DNA of 64,000 bases from an uncultured Mediterraneibacter sp. (GCF_944377805.1 NZ_CALWFZ010000002.1:1-64000); one strand, 5' to 3'; positions 9,936-19,508 are shown, counted from the stretch's first letter. Notes: generated by a model from the letters alone, not told the origin. A program made the numbers and translations.

Positions 9936-10990
9936 GTACTTTATTTGTCTGGAGAGAAAAACTTCAGAATATATATGCGAGATATTCTACCTATATTTTA
10001 AAGGCGCTTCAGTTTCTGACCGGACTTATTGTGTTCGGTCTGATTAATTCCAATATCGGATTTATGGAGAGGGCATCCTCTGTATTCTGCACAGTTGGTC
10101 TTGCGGTTATCTGCACATTTTTCCCGATGATGATCATGGTAATGGCGGCAACTGTTCTGATACTGCTGCATTTTTATGCGCTGTCTATGCCGATTGCCAT
10201 TGTATCACTGGTGATTTTTTTACTGATGTACATTTTTTATTTTCGGTTTACGCCGAAAAAAGCCTGGATCGTTCTGCTTTCAGCGATTGCTTTCGGTCTG
10301 AAAATCCCGTTTGTGATCCCGGTTGTATTCGGCCTGATGGGAACCCCGGTGTGGATTGTTCCGGCAGCTTTTGGGATTATATCTTACTACATGATTGATT
10401 ATGTGAAAGATTCGGCAGCTGCGCTAAGGAGCGCGGACGCTGACAGTATGGCGGACAGCCTGATGAGTTTCACAAGACAGATGTTCACAAACAGCGAGAT
10501 GTGGCTGATGGTTATTGCCGTAGTAATAGGGATCCTTGTTGTTAATGTGATACGGACCAGAGCCGTAGATCATGCATGGAAAATTGCTTCGACGGCCGGC
10601 GCTGTTGTCAGCGTGATTGTGTCGGCGGCAGGAAGTATTGCGCTTGGGGCAGATGTTTCCTATGTGAGCGTGGTGCTCAGCGCGATTCTCGGGATCGCGG
10701 TCGGACTTGTTCTGGAATTTCTATTCTTCTCCGTGGATTACTCAAGAACGGAGAATATACAGTTTGAGGATGATGAATACTATTATTATGTGAAAGCAAT
10801 CCCCAAAGTTGGAGTGTCTGTTCCCGAAAAAGAAGTAAAACATATCACCGGACGGCGGCCGGGAGACAGAAGAGCCGCTCAGAAAAAGACGGACGAAGAA
10901 ACGGTGAATACAAATACAGAAGAGATCTTACTTACAAGGAGTCTGAGTAAAGAACTGGGGCTAAATGAGGAGAATAATAAGGGAGAGTAA
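9932..10990 (+). CDS. Conserved multi-spanning membrane protein upstream of cdaA
   Basis: The family is not recognised. The 352 residues contain about seven to nine hydrophobic segments (roughly 20-285). A hydrophilic cytoplasmic-looking tail (about 290-352) is rich in charged residues and begins with the acidic-Tyr stretch EDDEYYYYVKA. The start ATG overlaps the preceding stop by 4 bp. Its position directly before cdaA and cdaR, and coupling to another small membrane protein, suggest a function in envelope or c-di-AMP physiology, but no catalytic motif is visible. It should be treated as a protein of unknown function. Confidence 0.8.
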   Translation: MSTLFVWREKLQNIYARYSTYILKALQFLTGLIVFGLINSNIGFMERASSVFCTVGLAVICTFFPMMIMVMAATVLILLHFYALSMPIAIVSLVIFLLMYIFYFRFTPKKAWIVLLSAIAFGLKIPFVIPVVFGLMGTPVWIVPAAFGIISYYMIDYVKDSAAALRSADADSMADSLMSFTRQMFTNSEMWLMVIAVVIGILVVNVIRTRAVDHAWKIASTAGAVVSVIVSAAGSIALGADVSYVSVVLSAILGIAVGLVLEFLFFSVDYSRTENIQFEDDEYYYYVKAIPKVGVSVPEKEVKHITGRRPGDRRAAQKKTDEETVNTNTEEILLTRSLSKELGLNEENNKGE

Positions 10991-11010
10991 TCAAGGCGGT
11001 GACACACAGT

Positions 11011-11874
11011 ATGATAGACTGGCTGAGAAATTTTATAGACAACTACACAAATGACATGTACCTTCCGGCCATTGAGATCAAGGACGTCGTTGAGCTTCTG
11101 ATTCTGACGGTAATTATCTACGAGATCATGCTGTGGATCAAGAATACTAAGGCGTGGATGCTCCTGCGGGGAATCATTATGCTGGGAGCGTTTATCCTTT
11201 TTGCATGGCTGTTCCAGATGCATACCATACTGTATCTTGCGGCTCAGTCTATCAATGTGCTTGCAATAGCGGCAATCGTCGTATTTCAACCTGAGCTGAG
11301 ACGTGCTCTGGAAAAGCTTGGGGAGAAAAACCTTCTGAGCAATATCAACCCTTTCGATCGTGGAAGAGAGAATGAACGTTTCTCTGATTTGACGGCCGAC
11401 AGCATTGTAACAGCCTGCTATGAGATGGGAAGTGTATGCACAGGTGCCCTGATCGTGGTAGAACAGGCGATCCGCCTGAACGAGTACGAGATGACAGGTA
11501 TTGAACTGGACTGCAAAGTCTCTTCCCAGGTTCTGATCAATATATTTGAGCACAATACTCCGCTCCATGACGGTGCGGTGATCATACGCGGCAACAGGAT
11601 TACCTCAGCTACCTGCTATCTTCCTCTCTCTGACAATATGAGTATCAGCAAAGACCTGGGAACCAGACACAGGGCGGCTCTGGGGATGAGCGAAGTGTGC
11701 GATGCTCTTGTCATTGTTGTTTCCGAAGAAACAGGCCTTGTGTCTGTCGCTATGGGAGGCGTACTGACTCGCGACATCAAACGTGATGAATTAAGAGAAA
11801 GACTGAGCCAGATTCAGTATAGGAATTCAGAACCAAAGAAATTCACTATACGGAAAGGATGGCGCAGAAAATGA
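11011..11874 (+). CDS. cdaA: Diadenylate cyclase CdaA (c-di-AMP synthase)
   Basis: CdaA makes the second messenger c-di-AMP from two ATP at the membrane and is the main housekeeping diadenylate cyclase of Firmicutes. Three hydrophobic helices occupy about the first 95 residues. The DAC domain carries the DGA motif (D187-G188-A189) and the RHR motif (R219-H220-R221) needed for ATP binding and catalysis. I chose ATG 11011 because AAGGCGGTG (10993-11001) is a strong Shine-Dalgarno 9 nt upstream; a GTG at 10999 would add four residues but would lie inside that site. cdaR overlaps the 3' end, the usual cdaA-cdaR pairing; glmM is not present here. Confidence 0.95.
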   Translation: MIDWLRNFIDNYTNDMYLPAIEIKDVVELLILTVIIYEIMLWIKNTKAWMLLRGIIMLGAFILFAWLFQMHTILYLAAQSINVLAIAAIVVFQPELRRALEKLGEKNLLSNINPFDRGRENERFSDLTADSIVTACYEMGSVCTGALIVVEQAIRLNEYEMTGIELDCKVSSQVLINIFEHNTPLHDGAVIIRGNRITSATCYLPLSDNMSISKDLGTRHRAALGMSEVCDALVIVVSEETGLVSVAMGGVLTRDIKRDELRERLSQIQYRNSEPKKFTIRKGWRRK

Positions 11875-13169
11875 AAAAATATAAGTTTACAAATAATATT
11901 GGACTGAAAATCATAGCGCTTGTCTTTTCTGCTTTTCTCTGGCTGATTGTTGTCAATGTGGATAATCCCATCGGGAGTCGGACATTTACGGAGATTCCCG
12001 TCACTATAGTAAATGACGATATTATCACTTCATCCGGAGAGGTATATCAGGTGATCGGCGAAGACACAGTCAGCGTCGTTGTTTATGCAAACCGGGAGAT
12101 TCGTCAGGATCTTTCTCCGGACGATATTATAGCAACAGCAGACATATCCGAGATGGATACAAGCACGAACCTGATTCCCATAACGATTACGATACCCGAG
12201 TACAGCGGTCAATATGAGTCGGCGGTCGCAGTACCGAGAAATCTTAGAATACAGCGTGAAAAATCCGGCAGAAAGGTGCTGGCGCTGACGGCAGATACAA
12301 ACGGTACCGTGCCGCGGGACGGCTATACGCTGGGAGACCTGACTGTTCATCCGGATAATGTGACGGTGACGGGGCCTGAGTCAGCTCTGGAGAGAATAGA
12401 CAGAGCGGTAGCAAGAGTCGATGTGAGCGGCATTTCAAAAGATGAGGAGAGATTGGCGGAACTGATACTATATGACGCCAACGGAAACGAACTGGCACAG
12501 AGTCAGCTCGAGAATAATCTGGGAGAAGACGGCCTGACAGTGTCTGTAGAGGTTCTGGAGGAAAAAACGGTTCCCGTGGTGTTTGGCGTGACGGGCGCTC
12601 CGGCAGAAGGGTACCGCTATACAGGATGCACCAGTGAACCGGAAACTATACGGATCTGCGGCAAAAGTGAAGACATCGCAGACATAGAAGAGATTACAGT
12701 TCCTTCATCCGTGATAGACATCAGTGGCGCTGAGGAGCCGATACAGATGACGATAGACATCACAGACTACCTTCCGGATGGAATCAGTCTGGTGGACGAA
12801 AATTCGGGACAGATTACCGTGACGGCTGTGGTGGAAGAAGAGGGCACACGCACAATCAATCTGCTGGTAAATTCTATTAAAATTAACAATCTGGCGGACG
12901 ATCTCCAGGTAAGCTATGAGCCGGACGCAGAGATCTCTTTGCGGTTCCGGGGAGACGAGAGTGCTTTGGGAGTTCTGGACATCAGTAATGCTGTTTCGGT
13001 TGATCTGTCCGCCTATAAAGATCCGGGAACTTATGAAGTTTCAGTACAGGTAAATGTCCCTGCCGGAATAGAAGTAATCTCTGAAGCGACTGTTGAGTTG
13101 ACACTGGAGGAAGAACAGAAAGAGACGACAGAGGAACCGGGCAGTCAGAACGGAACACAGAGCCAATGA
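11871..13169 (+). CDS. cdaR: CdaR/YbbR-domain protein, regulator of CdaA
   Basis: CdaR-type proteins are membrane-anchored and modulate CdaA. One N-terminal transmembrane helix (about 7-28, KIIALVFSAFLWLIV) precedes about four extracellular YbbR-like repeats of roughly 80 residues, seen through repeated segments such as DGYTLGDLTVHPDNVTVTGP and GYRYTGCTSEPETIRICG. The C-terminus is Glu/Gln/Thr-rich. Two starts are possible: ATG 11859 abuts GGAAAGG directly and is too close, whereas ATG 11871 overlaps the cdaA stop (ATGA) with that same site 12 nt upstream, so I prefer 11871 (432 residues). It is coupled to cdaA. Confidence 0.92.
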   Translation: MKKYKFTNNIGLKIIALVFSAFLWLIVVNVDNPIGSRTFTEIPVTIVNDDIITSSGEVYQVIGEDTVSVVVYANREIRQDLSPDDIIATADISEMDTSTNLIPITITIPEYSGQYESAVAVPRNLRIQREKSGRKVLALTADTNGTVPRDGYTLGDLTVHPDNVTVTGPESALERIDRAVARVDVSGISKDEERLAELILYDANGNELAQSQLENNLGEDGLTVSVEVLEEKTVPVVFGVTGAPAEGYRYTGCTSEPETIRICGKSEDIADIEEITVPSSVIDISGAEEPIQMTIDITDYLPDGISLVDENSGQITVTAVVEEEGTRTINLLVNSIKINNLADDLQVSYEPDAEISLRFRGDESALGVLDISNAVSVDLSAYKDPGTYEVSVQVNVPAGIEVISEATVELTLEEEQKETTEEPGSQNGTQSQ

Positions 13170-13199
13170 GAACAGCGTAATACAAGGAGTGGAAATACG

Positions 13200-13475
13200 A
13201 TGGTAAACGGAAAAGTGAGGATCAAAAATCCGACCGGACTGCATCTGAGGCCGGCGGGATTGTTCTGCAAAACCGCAATGCAGTTCGACTGTAAAATCAC
13301 AGTCCATAAAAAGACAAAGAACGAGGATGTGGCAGCCAATGCAAAAAGCGTACTCAGTGTGCTGGGAGCATGCATTAAGAGCGGAGACGAGATAGAGATT
13401 TCCTGTGAAGGAAAGGATGAAGAACAGGCTCTTAAAGTAATGGTACAGCTTGTTGAAGATGGGATCGGCGAGTAA
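13200..13475 (+). CDS. HPr family phosphocarrier protein
   Basis: HPr transfers phosphate from enzyme I to PTS EIIA domains, and Ser phosphorylation gives catabolite control. The 91-residue protein has the His-15 active site in GLHLRPAG (residues 13-20) and the regulatory Ser in NAKSVLSVLG (Ser-50, matching Ser-46 of Bacillus HPr after a four-residue insertion). The insertion and the GLHLRPA variant of GIHARPA make it slightly atypical, so it could be a second HPr (Crh-like but with His). No ptsI follows. AAGGAGTGG precedes the ATG. Confidence 0.88.
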   Translation: MVNGKVRIKNPTGLHLRPAGLFCKTAMQFDCKITVHKKTKNEDVAANAKSVLSVLGACIKSGDEIEISCEGKDEEQALKVMVQLVEDGIGE

Positions 13476-13522
13476 CATACGGGTAAGATAAAATAAGAAA
13501 AGGATGCAGGAGGAAAAATGTT

Positions 13523-14440
13523 ATGGGAAGAGCAGCCCTTGTTATTATGGCGGCAGGGATCGGCAGCCGGTTTGGCGGAGGCATCAAACAGCTGGCGCCG
13601 GTGGGCCCAAACGGTGAGATCATTATGGATTATTCCATTTATGACGCAATGGAAGCAGGCTTTGACAAGGTGGTTTTTGTCATCCGCAAAGATCTGGAAA
13701 AAGAGTTTAAAGAAGTCATCGGCAACCGCATCGCGGAGAAGATAGAGGTAGCCTATGCGTATCAGGAACTGGATGACATCCCTGAGAAATACAAAGACAA
13801 ATTTCCCGAAAGGACAAAACCGTGGGGAACAGGACAGGCGATCCTGTGCTGTAAGGACATTGTAGATACTCCGTTTCTGGTGATCAATGCCGATGACTAT
13901 TATGGTAAGAGCGCATTCCGGGAAGCATACTCCTATTTGACAAGTGCTCACAGTGCTGGTAAAATACAGATTTGTATGATCGGCTTTGTACTGAAGAATA
14001 CGCTCAGTGAGAACGGCGGAGTGACCCGCGGCGTATGCCGGGTGGATGAAAACGACATGCTCACCGGAATACTGGAGACTCGCAATATAGAAAAGGACGG
14101 GGCGAGAATTATTGTCCGACAGGGGGAATCCGAGAAAGAACTGGATGCCGATTCTCCTGTGTCCATGAATATGTGGGGATTTACACCGGAGTTCTTCCAT
14201 ATACTTGAGTCAGGCTTTACGGCATTTCTGGAACAGACGGATGCTGATGACCTGAAGGCAGAATATCTGCTTCCCACGATAATAGGCGATCTTCTTTCGA
14301 GAGGCGAACTAAGCGTAAAAGTACTGAAGTCAGAAGACCAGTGGTTCGGAGTGACATACAAAGAGGATAAGGAAACTGTGACAAACGCGGTGAGAGGGCT
14401 GATTGAGAAGGGGATATATCCTTCTGTACTTTACAGATAA
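13523..14440 (+). CDS. Sugar nucleotidyltransferase-like protein
   Basis: The 305-residue protein starts with a nucleotide-binding N-terminus of the NTP_transferase type (AALVIMAAGIGSRFGG, residues 4-19), followed by a GalU/RfbA-like core with PWGTGQA (about 99-105) and the metal-binding NADDYYG (about 121-127). The substrate cannot be assigned. Family members use sugar-1-phosphates, but this clade with GIGSRFGG is often only annotated as a nucleotidyltransferase. AGGAGG (13508-13513) sits 9 nt before ATG 13523; an ATG at 13518 is out of frame. It stands near the LCP gene at 14498 and may serve envelope glycan synthesis. Confidence 0.8.
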   Translation: MGRAALVIMAAGIGSRFGGGIKQLAPVGPNGEIIMDYSIYDAMEAGFDKVVFVIRKDLEKEFKEVIGNRIAEKIEVAYAYQELDDIPEKYKDKFPERTKPWGTGQAILCCKDIVDTPFLVINADDYYGKSAFREAYSYLTSAHSAGKIQICMIGFVLKNTLSENGGVTRGVCRVDENDMLTGILETRNIEKDGARIIVRQGESEKELDADSPVSMNMWGFTPEFFHILESGFTAFLEQTDADDLKAEYLLPTIIGDLLSRGELSVKVLKSEDQWFGVTYKEDKETVTNAVRGLIEKGIYPSVLYR

Positions 14441-14497
14441 TAAGATATAGTGAAATAAACCGGGGATAAATGAAATAAGTAAAAGGGAATTTAAACA

Positions 14498-16039
14498 ATG
14501 GCGAACAAACGCAGAACGGCAGAGTCAGCCGGTCGAAAAACGAAAAATACAGGCAGATATTCCAAACGGACCAGTACGAATCGTCTGGGCACATTCTTTC
14601 TGACGCTTCAGGCGCTGATCAGTGTACTCTTTATGATAGTGGTTATGCTGCTTGGCATGATTCCACTGAATTATCTGGCGATGATTGCAATGGTGCTGGT
14701 GTTCCTGTGGTGTATTGCATTTACCTCCCAGGCAGCCAGAAAAAAACGGGGCACTGCGGGAAAGGTTTACAGTATTCTGTTGACCTGTGTGCTGCTGCTC
14801 GGCTCCTATTATATTGCTGAGACGAATAATATGATCGCAAGGATCACCGGCGGAAACATAAGAGTGGACAAAATGGCGGTGGCCGTACGAATCGACGATT
14901 CGGCAGAGACGATTGAGGACGCGATGGACTACAACTTTGGCGTGCAGTTCCAGCAGGGCGGAGACAACATTCAGACGGCCGTGACAAATCTTCAGGAAGA
15001 GCTTGGGACAGAACTGACTATTACAGAGTGCGACTCTGTTCAGGATCAGGCGGCGGCTCTGACAGAGGGAAAAGTAGAGGCGATCATCTATAATGAGGCG
15101 TATACAGATCTTATGAATGAGGCTGTACCCGGCTTTACAGACGACACGAAAATTATCTATGAGATGAACATCGAGACAGCCCTGAACCTGGGTGGCGGAA
15201 GTGATGACACGCTGACAAAAGAGCCCTTTACAGTGTATATCAGCGGAATCGATACTTACGGAGAAGTGTCAGAGACAAGCCGAAGTGATGTAAATATCAT
15301 CGCGGTAGTCAATCCTACGACGCACCAGATACTGCTGATTACAACACCGAGGGACACTTATGTGCCGCTCTATGGACCGGATGTAAGAGATGAGGGCTCA
15401 ATGGATAAACTCACCCATGCGGGAGTGTACGGTATAGATACCTCGATGGAGACGTTGGGTGAGCTGTATGAGACAGACATCAACTATTATGTAAGACTGA
15501 ATTTTACATCACTGATTGATATTGTAGATATACTCGGAGGAATTGATGTTGATTCTGAATTTGAGTTTACGACAGGAAGCGAATCCGGGCATGTGATGGA
15601 TGTAGAGGAAGGTATGAACCATTTTAACGGGGAACAGGCTCTGGCGTTCTGCCGTGAGAGACACAATCTGGCTGATGGGGATAATCAGCGAGGTAAGAAT
15701 CAGCAGGCGGTGATTACTGCTGTGCTGAAAAAGGTGATTTCTCCCTCAATGCTTCTGAGAGCAACATCATTGATGAATCAGGTGAGCAAAGATGTAGAGA
15801 TGAACGTGACGCAGGATCAGCTTAATGCCTTGATCCGTAATCAACTGGGCTCAGGGGCAAAATGGACGATTCAGTCTGTAGCACTTACGGGTGAAGACGG
15901 AAGAGATCGCTGCTATTCCGCATCGGATCAGTTGCTGTATGTTATGTATCCCGATGAAGATGAACTGGATCACATTATAGAACTGGCAAATATAGTGGAA
16001 GAAGGCGGAACACTTCCTGAAGGAGAGCAATTGAATTAA
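14498..16039 (+). CDS. LytR-CpsA-Psr (LCP) family wall-polymer ligase
   Basis: LCP proteins transfer polyprenyl-linked teichoic acids or capsules to peptidoglycan outside the membrane. A basic N-terminus (1-30) is followed by three hydrophobic helices (about 32-55, 58-78, 92-110). An accessory region follows, then the LCP domain from about residue 240, with VNPTTHQILLITTPRDTYVP and the C-terminal FCRERHNLADGDNQR carrying conserved Arg residues. At 513 residues it is a long, multi-helix type. It stands upstream of the two wall enzymes and the polysaccharide cluster; a second LCP protein is at 44899. Confidence 0.92.
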   Translation: MANKRRTAESAGRKTKNTGRYSKRTSTNRLGTFFLTLQALISVLFMIVVMLLGMIPLNYLAMIAMVLVFLWCIAFTSQAARKKRGTAGKVYSILLTCVLLLGSYYIAETNNMIARITGGNIRVDKMAVAVRIDDSAETIEDAMDYNFGVQFQQGGDNIQTAVTNLQEELGTELTITECDSVQDQAAALTEGKVEAIIYNEAYTDLMNEAVPGFTDDTKIIYEMNIETALNLGGGSDDTLTKEPFTVYISGIDTYGEVSETSRSDVNIIAVVNPTTHQILLITTPRDTYVPLYGPDVRDEGSMDKLTHAGVYGIDTSMETLGELYETDINYYVRLNFTSLIDIVDILGGIDVDSEFEFTTGSESGHVMDVEEGMNHFNGEQALAFCRERHNLADGDNQRGKNQQAVITAVLKKVISPSMLLRATSLMNQVSKDVEMNVTQDQLNALIRNQLGSGAKWTIQSVALTGEDGRDRCYSASDQLLYVMYPDEDELDHIIELANIVEEGGTLPEGEQLN

Positions 16040-16076
16040 TACGCGTTTGATATACAATAAGATTTTGACAATGTGA

Positions 16077-16132
16077 TTTTTAAGCCTTTGTAGAATAGAT
16101 GAAAGTGTTCTATTTTGCAAAGGCTTAAAAAA
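16077..16132. repeat. Long imperfect inverted repeat between LCP and lysozyme genes
   Basis: TTTTTAAGCCTTTG (16077-16090) pairs with CAAAGGCTTAAAAA (16118-16131), and the inner AGAATAG/CTATTTT can extend the stem. A T-run follows the stem on neither strand, so it is not a canonical intrinsic terminator, though it may still end the LCP transcript. A TTGACA hexamer (16065-16070) lies just upstream without a good -10. Confidence 0.55.
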
Positions 16133-16173
16133 TGATTATTATATGGGATTATCAATTGCCCAAAAAATACATA

Positions 16174-16202
16174 TTGTACGCTTTAGGAGTGTGTGCTATA
16201 TT
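16174..16202 (+). promoter_or_regulatory. Putative promoter of the GH25 lysozyme gene
   Basis: TTGTAC (16174-16179), a 17-bp spacer, and TATATT (16197-16202) preceded by TGC, an extended -10. It lies 51 bp upstream of the ATG. The -35 is weak. Confidence 0.5.
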
Positions 16203-16253
16203 TAAAAGGATTACAGATGAAACGGTAACTTAGAATGAAAAAGGGGTTGTAGA

Positions 16254-19200
16254 ATGAAGAAAAGGGTTATTTCATTTTTATTATGCAGTGTAATGGTTAT
16301 ATCTGCAGTACTTACTGATGTCGGCATTGTGCGGGCAGAGGAATCCGCTGATGAGGTAGTTGCGGAAAATACTGCCGACAATGATGATTCCGAAGAAAAC
16401 TCTGAGGAAAGTATAGCTCAGAATAATACAGAAAGTGAAAATGATCAGGAGATTTCAGAAGAAACTCCACAGGAGCAGAAAGAACCGGACTCCATTGTAG
16501 AACAGCAGGAACAAGAAGAGGAGGAACTTATTGAAAACAGCTGGCGCTACAAAGACGGTGAGCTGATTTCCGGAATCTCAAGAGCCAGCCGAGCTGTCGG
16601 GGCATGGTCCAATGTGAACGGCGTATTTTATAATGACAGAGGAGAAGTGATAGAAGGCGCTGTGGCAAAGGGGATAGATGTCAGCTATCACAATGGAGTC
16701 ATTAATTGGGAGCAGGTCAAAAATTCAGATGTGGATTTTGCGATCATCAGATGCGGATTTGGTAGTAACACGACAGGAAATGACGATAGACAATGGCTTA
16801 GAAACGTTACTGAGTGTGAAAGACTTGGGATACCATACGGGGTTTATATCTATTCATATGCTATGTCGGTAGAAGCAGCATCTTCGGAAGCAGATCATGT
16901 TTTACGTTTGCTGAAGGGACATAATCCTACTTATCCCGTATTCTATGATTTGGAAAATGAAAAAGCACCTTATGATCAGAGTTCACTGTCAGCAAAGACT
17001 TTGGGTGACATGGCTGAAACATTTATAAATAAGGTGGAAGCGGCCGGTTATGATACGGGTGTGTATGCTAATAAAAACTGGTTTACCAACATTCTGACTG
17101 ATTCAAGATTTAATAATTGGGATAGATGGGTTGCCCAATACAATTCCGTGTGCAATTATACCGGAGATTATACGATGTGGCAGTGTACCTCATCTGGACG
17201 GGTTCCGGGGATCAGTGGGAATGTGGATATTAATTTTGCGTTTTCGGATTGGACAGTAAAAGGAATCAAAGCCAATCCGGCATCACCACAGCTGCTTAAC
17301 AGTTCAATTAATTTAAGCGCTGATGTTGCAGGAGCATCCAGCGATATGAGATATAAATTTGTCTGGATGAAAGATAACTGGGCAGAGTGGGAAGTTATAC
17401 AGGATTTTTCCCCCAATGCTTCTGTAGTATGGACTCCTGATACAGCAGGACAATACACTTTATATTTGAATGTAAGTAAACCTGGAGAAAGTACCGCGAC
17501 AGCGGAACTTACATATACGATTAAAAATTGGAGTTATAGCGGGATAAAAACAAGTGTGAATTCCCCGTGTCTGTTTAATACAGCGGTAGGGCTTTCAGCG
17601 ATAGTAGGGGGAGAGACGGGAAACCTGAAGTATAAATTTGTCTGGATGAAAGATAACTGGGCAGAGTGGGGAGTTATAAAGGACTTCTCAACTGAAAATA
17701 CCGCTTCATGGGTTCCAACGAAAGAAGGGAAATATCAGATTTTTGTCAACGTACAGGACAGTGCTGGCTTTACCAGTACAAGGCAGACAGACTTTGAGGT
17801 TTTAGCTAAAGCGTGGAAGCCGGGTGAGCTGGAGGCGGAAAATTCTGATATTGAAATCGGACAACCTGTTAAACTGACGCAGAATATCATCACTGTTACG
17901 GGAAATGAAGCGGATCTTCAGTATAAATTTGTATGGATGAAAGATGATTGGGCGGATTGGGGAGTTATACAGGACTTTTCCCCAAATAACTCTGCGGTAT
18001 GGACTCCGGAAGTTTTGGGCGACTGTACAATATATGTCAATTTGAAAGATGCTCAGGGAAATGGAGAGACAGTGACTAAGGCATATGAGGTCGCTGTCGG
18101 AAATTGGGAGTTTAGCGGTATCACACCGGATAACAAGGATCCTTATCTGGCCGGCAAGCAGATAGAGTTGCAGACTAATATATCTGGAAATGGTTACGGA
18201 TTACAGTATAAATATGTATGGATGAAGGACAATTGGAGTGAGTGGGGCGTAATCCGTGATTTTTCCACTTCTAACCAGGTGTCATGGACACCTCAGAAGG
18301 AAGGCGTTTACCAAATATATGTAAATATAAAGGATCTTGAGGGTACGGTAGTCACTAAAACAGCAGAATATGAAGTGGTTGATGAAGAGTGGATAGCGGG
18401 TGAGTTACACTTTTCAATTCCAAACGCTCAGGTAGGGCAGCAGATCACTTTAACGCAGTCTATAGAGCATGTGGAGGCTGACGCTTCAGATATCCAATAT
18501 AAATATGTCTGGATGAAAGATAACTGGGCACAGTGGGGTGTGATTAAAGATTTCTCGGCATCAAAAACTGTCAATTGGATCCCGGAAGTAGCAGGAGACT
18601 GCACTATATATGTAAATTTGAAGGACGGTTCCGGAAAGGCTGAAACGATTACACAGCCATATTCAGTGAAGGAGGCACAATGGAAATTCTATGATATTGC
18701 GGCCACCAGCGGGATCCCGTTCAATGCAGGAGAACCTCTGAATATGGAAGGGATTGTACAGGGAAATGCTTATGGACTTCAATACAAATATGTGTGGATG
18801 AAGGATAACTGGGCTGATTGGGGAGTAATAAAAGACTTCTCTGCTGAAAGCAGTGTTGAGTGGACCCCTCAAACTGCGGGCGTTTATTCAATATATCTGA
18901 ATATTAAGGATTTGTCCGGACAGACTACAACTTATACGAAACAATTTACCGTAGTGGCGCCCTCTGATTTCTATGTTAAACTTTCGTCTTCCGAGCCTTT
19001 CACGGTGGGAGGTGTGATCGATATAGAAGCAGTTGCGCAGAATGTTAACGAAAAAACCACTTATAAATATGTGTGGATGAAGGACAACTGGAGTGAATGG
19101 GGCGTTATAAAGGACTTTTCCACAGCTGCCAATGTTGAGTGGACTCCCGGAACTCAAGGAAACTATACCCTATTAGTTGACATGAAGAGAGAAGGAAAGT

Positions 19201-19508
19201 CAACAGTAACCAAGAACCTTTCTGTTGTTGTCGGAGATTGGATTTGCAATTCTCCCTCCGTGCTTTCGGCAGGTGATACAGAGGTAGAGATCAGGCCGTC
19301 AGTAATAGGAAATAGGACAGGATTCACATATAAATATGTGTGGATGAAAAATAATTGGGCAGACTGGGGTGTTATTTCTGACTTTTCAGATCAAAGTTCG
19401 ATTGTATGGAACCCGAAAGAAGCGGGAGAGTATACATTTATAGTAAATATAAAAGATGCTAATGGAAATACGAAAACAGTAGAAGCCAATTATTTTGTTT
19501 ATAAGTGA
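16254..19508 (+). CDS. Secreted GH25 lysozyme with eight C-terminal repeat domains
   Basis: This is a predicted exported muramidase. The signal peptide (1-28, MKKRVISFLL with cleavage near VRA-EE) is followed by a Glu/Asp/Gln-rich linker (about 30-95). A GH25 catalytic domain covers about 138-332: the conserved acidic residues lie in GIDVS (Asp-142) and FYDLE (Asp-232, Glu-234), with Trp-rich MWQCTSSG near its end. Residues from about 335 to 1084 hold eight repeats of about 94 residues, each with a core like YKYVWMKDNW, a Trp-Gly and a DFS. The repeats resemble the three-Tyr (Y_Y_Y) beta-sandwich family, which is my inference. The same repeat occurs in the next gene. AAAGGGG precedes the ATG. 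Confidence 0.92.
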   Translation: MKKRVISFLLCSVMVISAVLTDVGIVRAEESADEVVAENTADNDDSEENSEESIAQNNTESENDQEISEETPQEQKEPDSIVEQQEQEEEELIENSWRYKDGELISGISRASRAVGAWSNVNGVFYNDRGEVIEGAVAKGIDVSYHNGVINWEQVKNSDVDFAIIRCGFGSNTTGNDDRQWLRNVTECERLGIPYGVYIYSYAMSVEAASSEADHVLRLLKGHNPTYPVFYDLENEKAPYDQSSLSAKTLGDMAETFINKVEAAGYDTGVYANKNWFTNILTDSRFNNWDRWVAQYNSVCNYTGDYTMWQCTSSGRVPGISGNVDINFAFSDWTVKGIKANPASPQLLNSSINLSADVAGASSDMRYKFVWMKDNWAEWEVIQDFSPNASVVWTPDTAGQYTLYLNVSKPGESTATAELTYTIKNWSYSGIKTSVNSPCLFNTAVGLSAIVGGETGNLKYKFVWMKDNWAEWGVIKDFSTENTASWVPTKEGKYQIFVNVQDSAGFTSTRQTDFEVLAKAWKPGELEAENSDIEIGQPVKLTQNIITVTGNEADLQYKFVWMKDDWADWGVIQDFSPNNSAVWTPEVLGDCTIYVNLKDAQGNGETVTKAYEVAVGNWEFSGITPDNKDPYLAGKQIELQTNISGNGYGLQYKYVWMKDNWSEWGVIRDFSTSNQVSWTPQKEGVYQIYVNIKDLEGTVVTKTAEYEVVDEEWIAGELHFSIPNAQVGQQITLTQSIEHVEADASDIQYKYVWMKDNWAQWGVIKDFSASKTVNWIPEVAGDCTIYVNLKDGSGKAETITQPYSVKEAQWKFYDIAATSGIPFNAGEPLNMEGIVQGNAYGLQYKYVWMKDNWADWGVIKDFSAESSVEWTPQTAGVYSIYLNIKDLSGQTTTYTKQFTVVAPSDFYVKLSSSEPFTVGGVIDIEAVAQNVNEKTTYKYVWMKDNWSEWGVIKDFSTAANVEWTPGTQGNYTLLVDMKREGKSTVTKNLSVVVGDWICNSPSVLSAGDTEVEIRPSVIGNRTGFTYKYVWMKNNWADWGVISDFSDQSSIVWNPKEAGEYTFIVNIKDANGNTKTVEANYFVYK
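17245..19505 (+). repeat. Eight-copy protein repeat array (YKYVWMKDNW type) in the lysozyme
   Basis: The core codons start near 17349, 17630, 17918, 18204, 18496, 18780, 19062 and 19327, a period of about 265-290 bp. At DNA level the core (for example TGGATGAAAGATAACTGG) is nearly identical between copies, so recombination between copies is possible. Copies 3 and 5 share a distinct leading segment (GELxxx and GDCTIYVNLKD) and copies 4 and 6 share another, which indicates duplication of a two-repeat block. Confidence 0.85.
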
